Below, one piece after another: positions 6,301 through 6,319 of a stretch of DNA of 6,319 bases (its first letter is position 1; the number at the start of each line of letters is the position of its first letter). The translations under genes and the position numbers were made by a program. The notes beneath the pieces were generated by a model that ran no database searches, was not told the DNA's origin, and saw only the letters and a program-made list of their open reading frames with translations. The stretch spans positions 1 to 6,319 of the forward strand of contig JADFLD010000135.1 in NCBI GenBank assembly GCA_022564535.1, given 5' to 3'. This stretch comes from Gemmatimonadota bacterium. GTDB taxonomy: Bacteria; Gemmatimonadota; Gemmatimonadetes; Longimicrobiales; UBA6960.

Positions 6301-6319
6301 GCGACTCTGCTCGCGGTGC

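Overview
The window reads as ordinary chromosomal DNA of a high-GC, Gram-negative-type bacterium. All genes lie on the minus strand and read from the right edge to the left. The organism type is inferred from the GC-rich codon use and from a signal-peptide-bearing, glycine-rich protein that looks like an outer-membrane barrel. That small protein resembles, from memory, a family of hypothetical proteins common in Gemmatimonadota, so a Gemmatimonadota-like (possibly metagenome-assembled) source is my best guess. It is not proven.

In transcription order (right to left): (1) 6300-4138, a large FeoB-family G-protein/permease with a divergent permease gate, whose 5' end may run off the window. (2) 4091-3271, an MscS-family mechanosensitive channel gene interrupted by a one-base frameshift at about 3829-3833. 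(3) 3223-3185, a GC-rich hairpin-forming stretch, followed at 3172-3152 by an AT-rich 21-bp imperfect palindrome resembling a metalloregulator (Fur-like) operator. (4) 3130-2807, a cysteine-enriched FeoA-like SH3-fold protein. (5) 2791-854, a second, more canonical FeoB, tightly linked to feoA. (6) 769-113, a small secreted or outer-membrane beta-rich protein of unknown function. (7) From 79 to the left edge, the first 26 codons of an unidentified gene.

The theme is ferrous-iron (or related divalent metal) uptake. FeoA plus the 645-residue FeoB form a classic feoAB unit, probably with its own iron-responsive promoter. The 720-residue FeoB belongs to a different subfamily and may move another metal or work under other conditions. 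The channel between them may share a transcript with the upstream FeoB, being only 46 bases from its stop. There is no gene-free stretch longer than 300 bases, and I saw no RNA gene, insertion sequence or CRISPR array.

The points most worth a second look are the pairing of two dissimilar FeoB proteins in one cluster, the non-canonical gate residues in both, a CxxC plus CxC cysteine set in FeoA, the operator-like palindrome, and the frameshifted channel gene.
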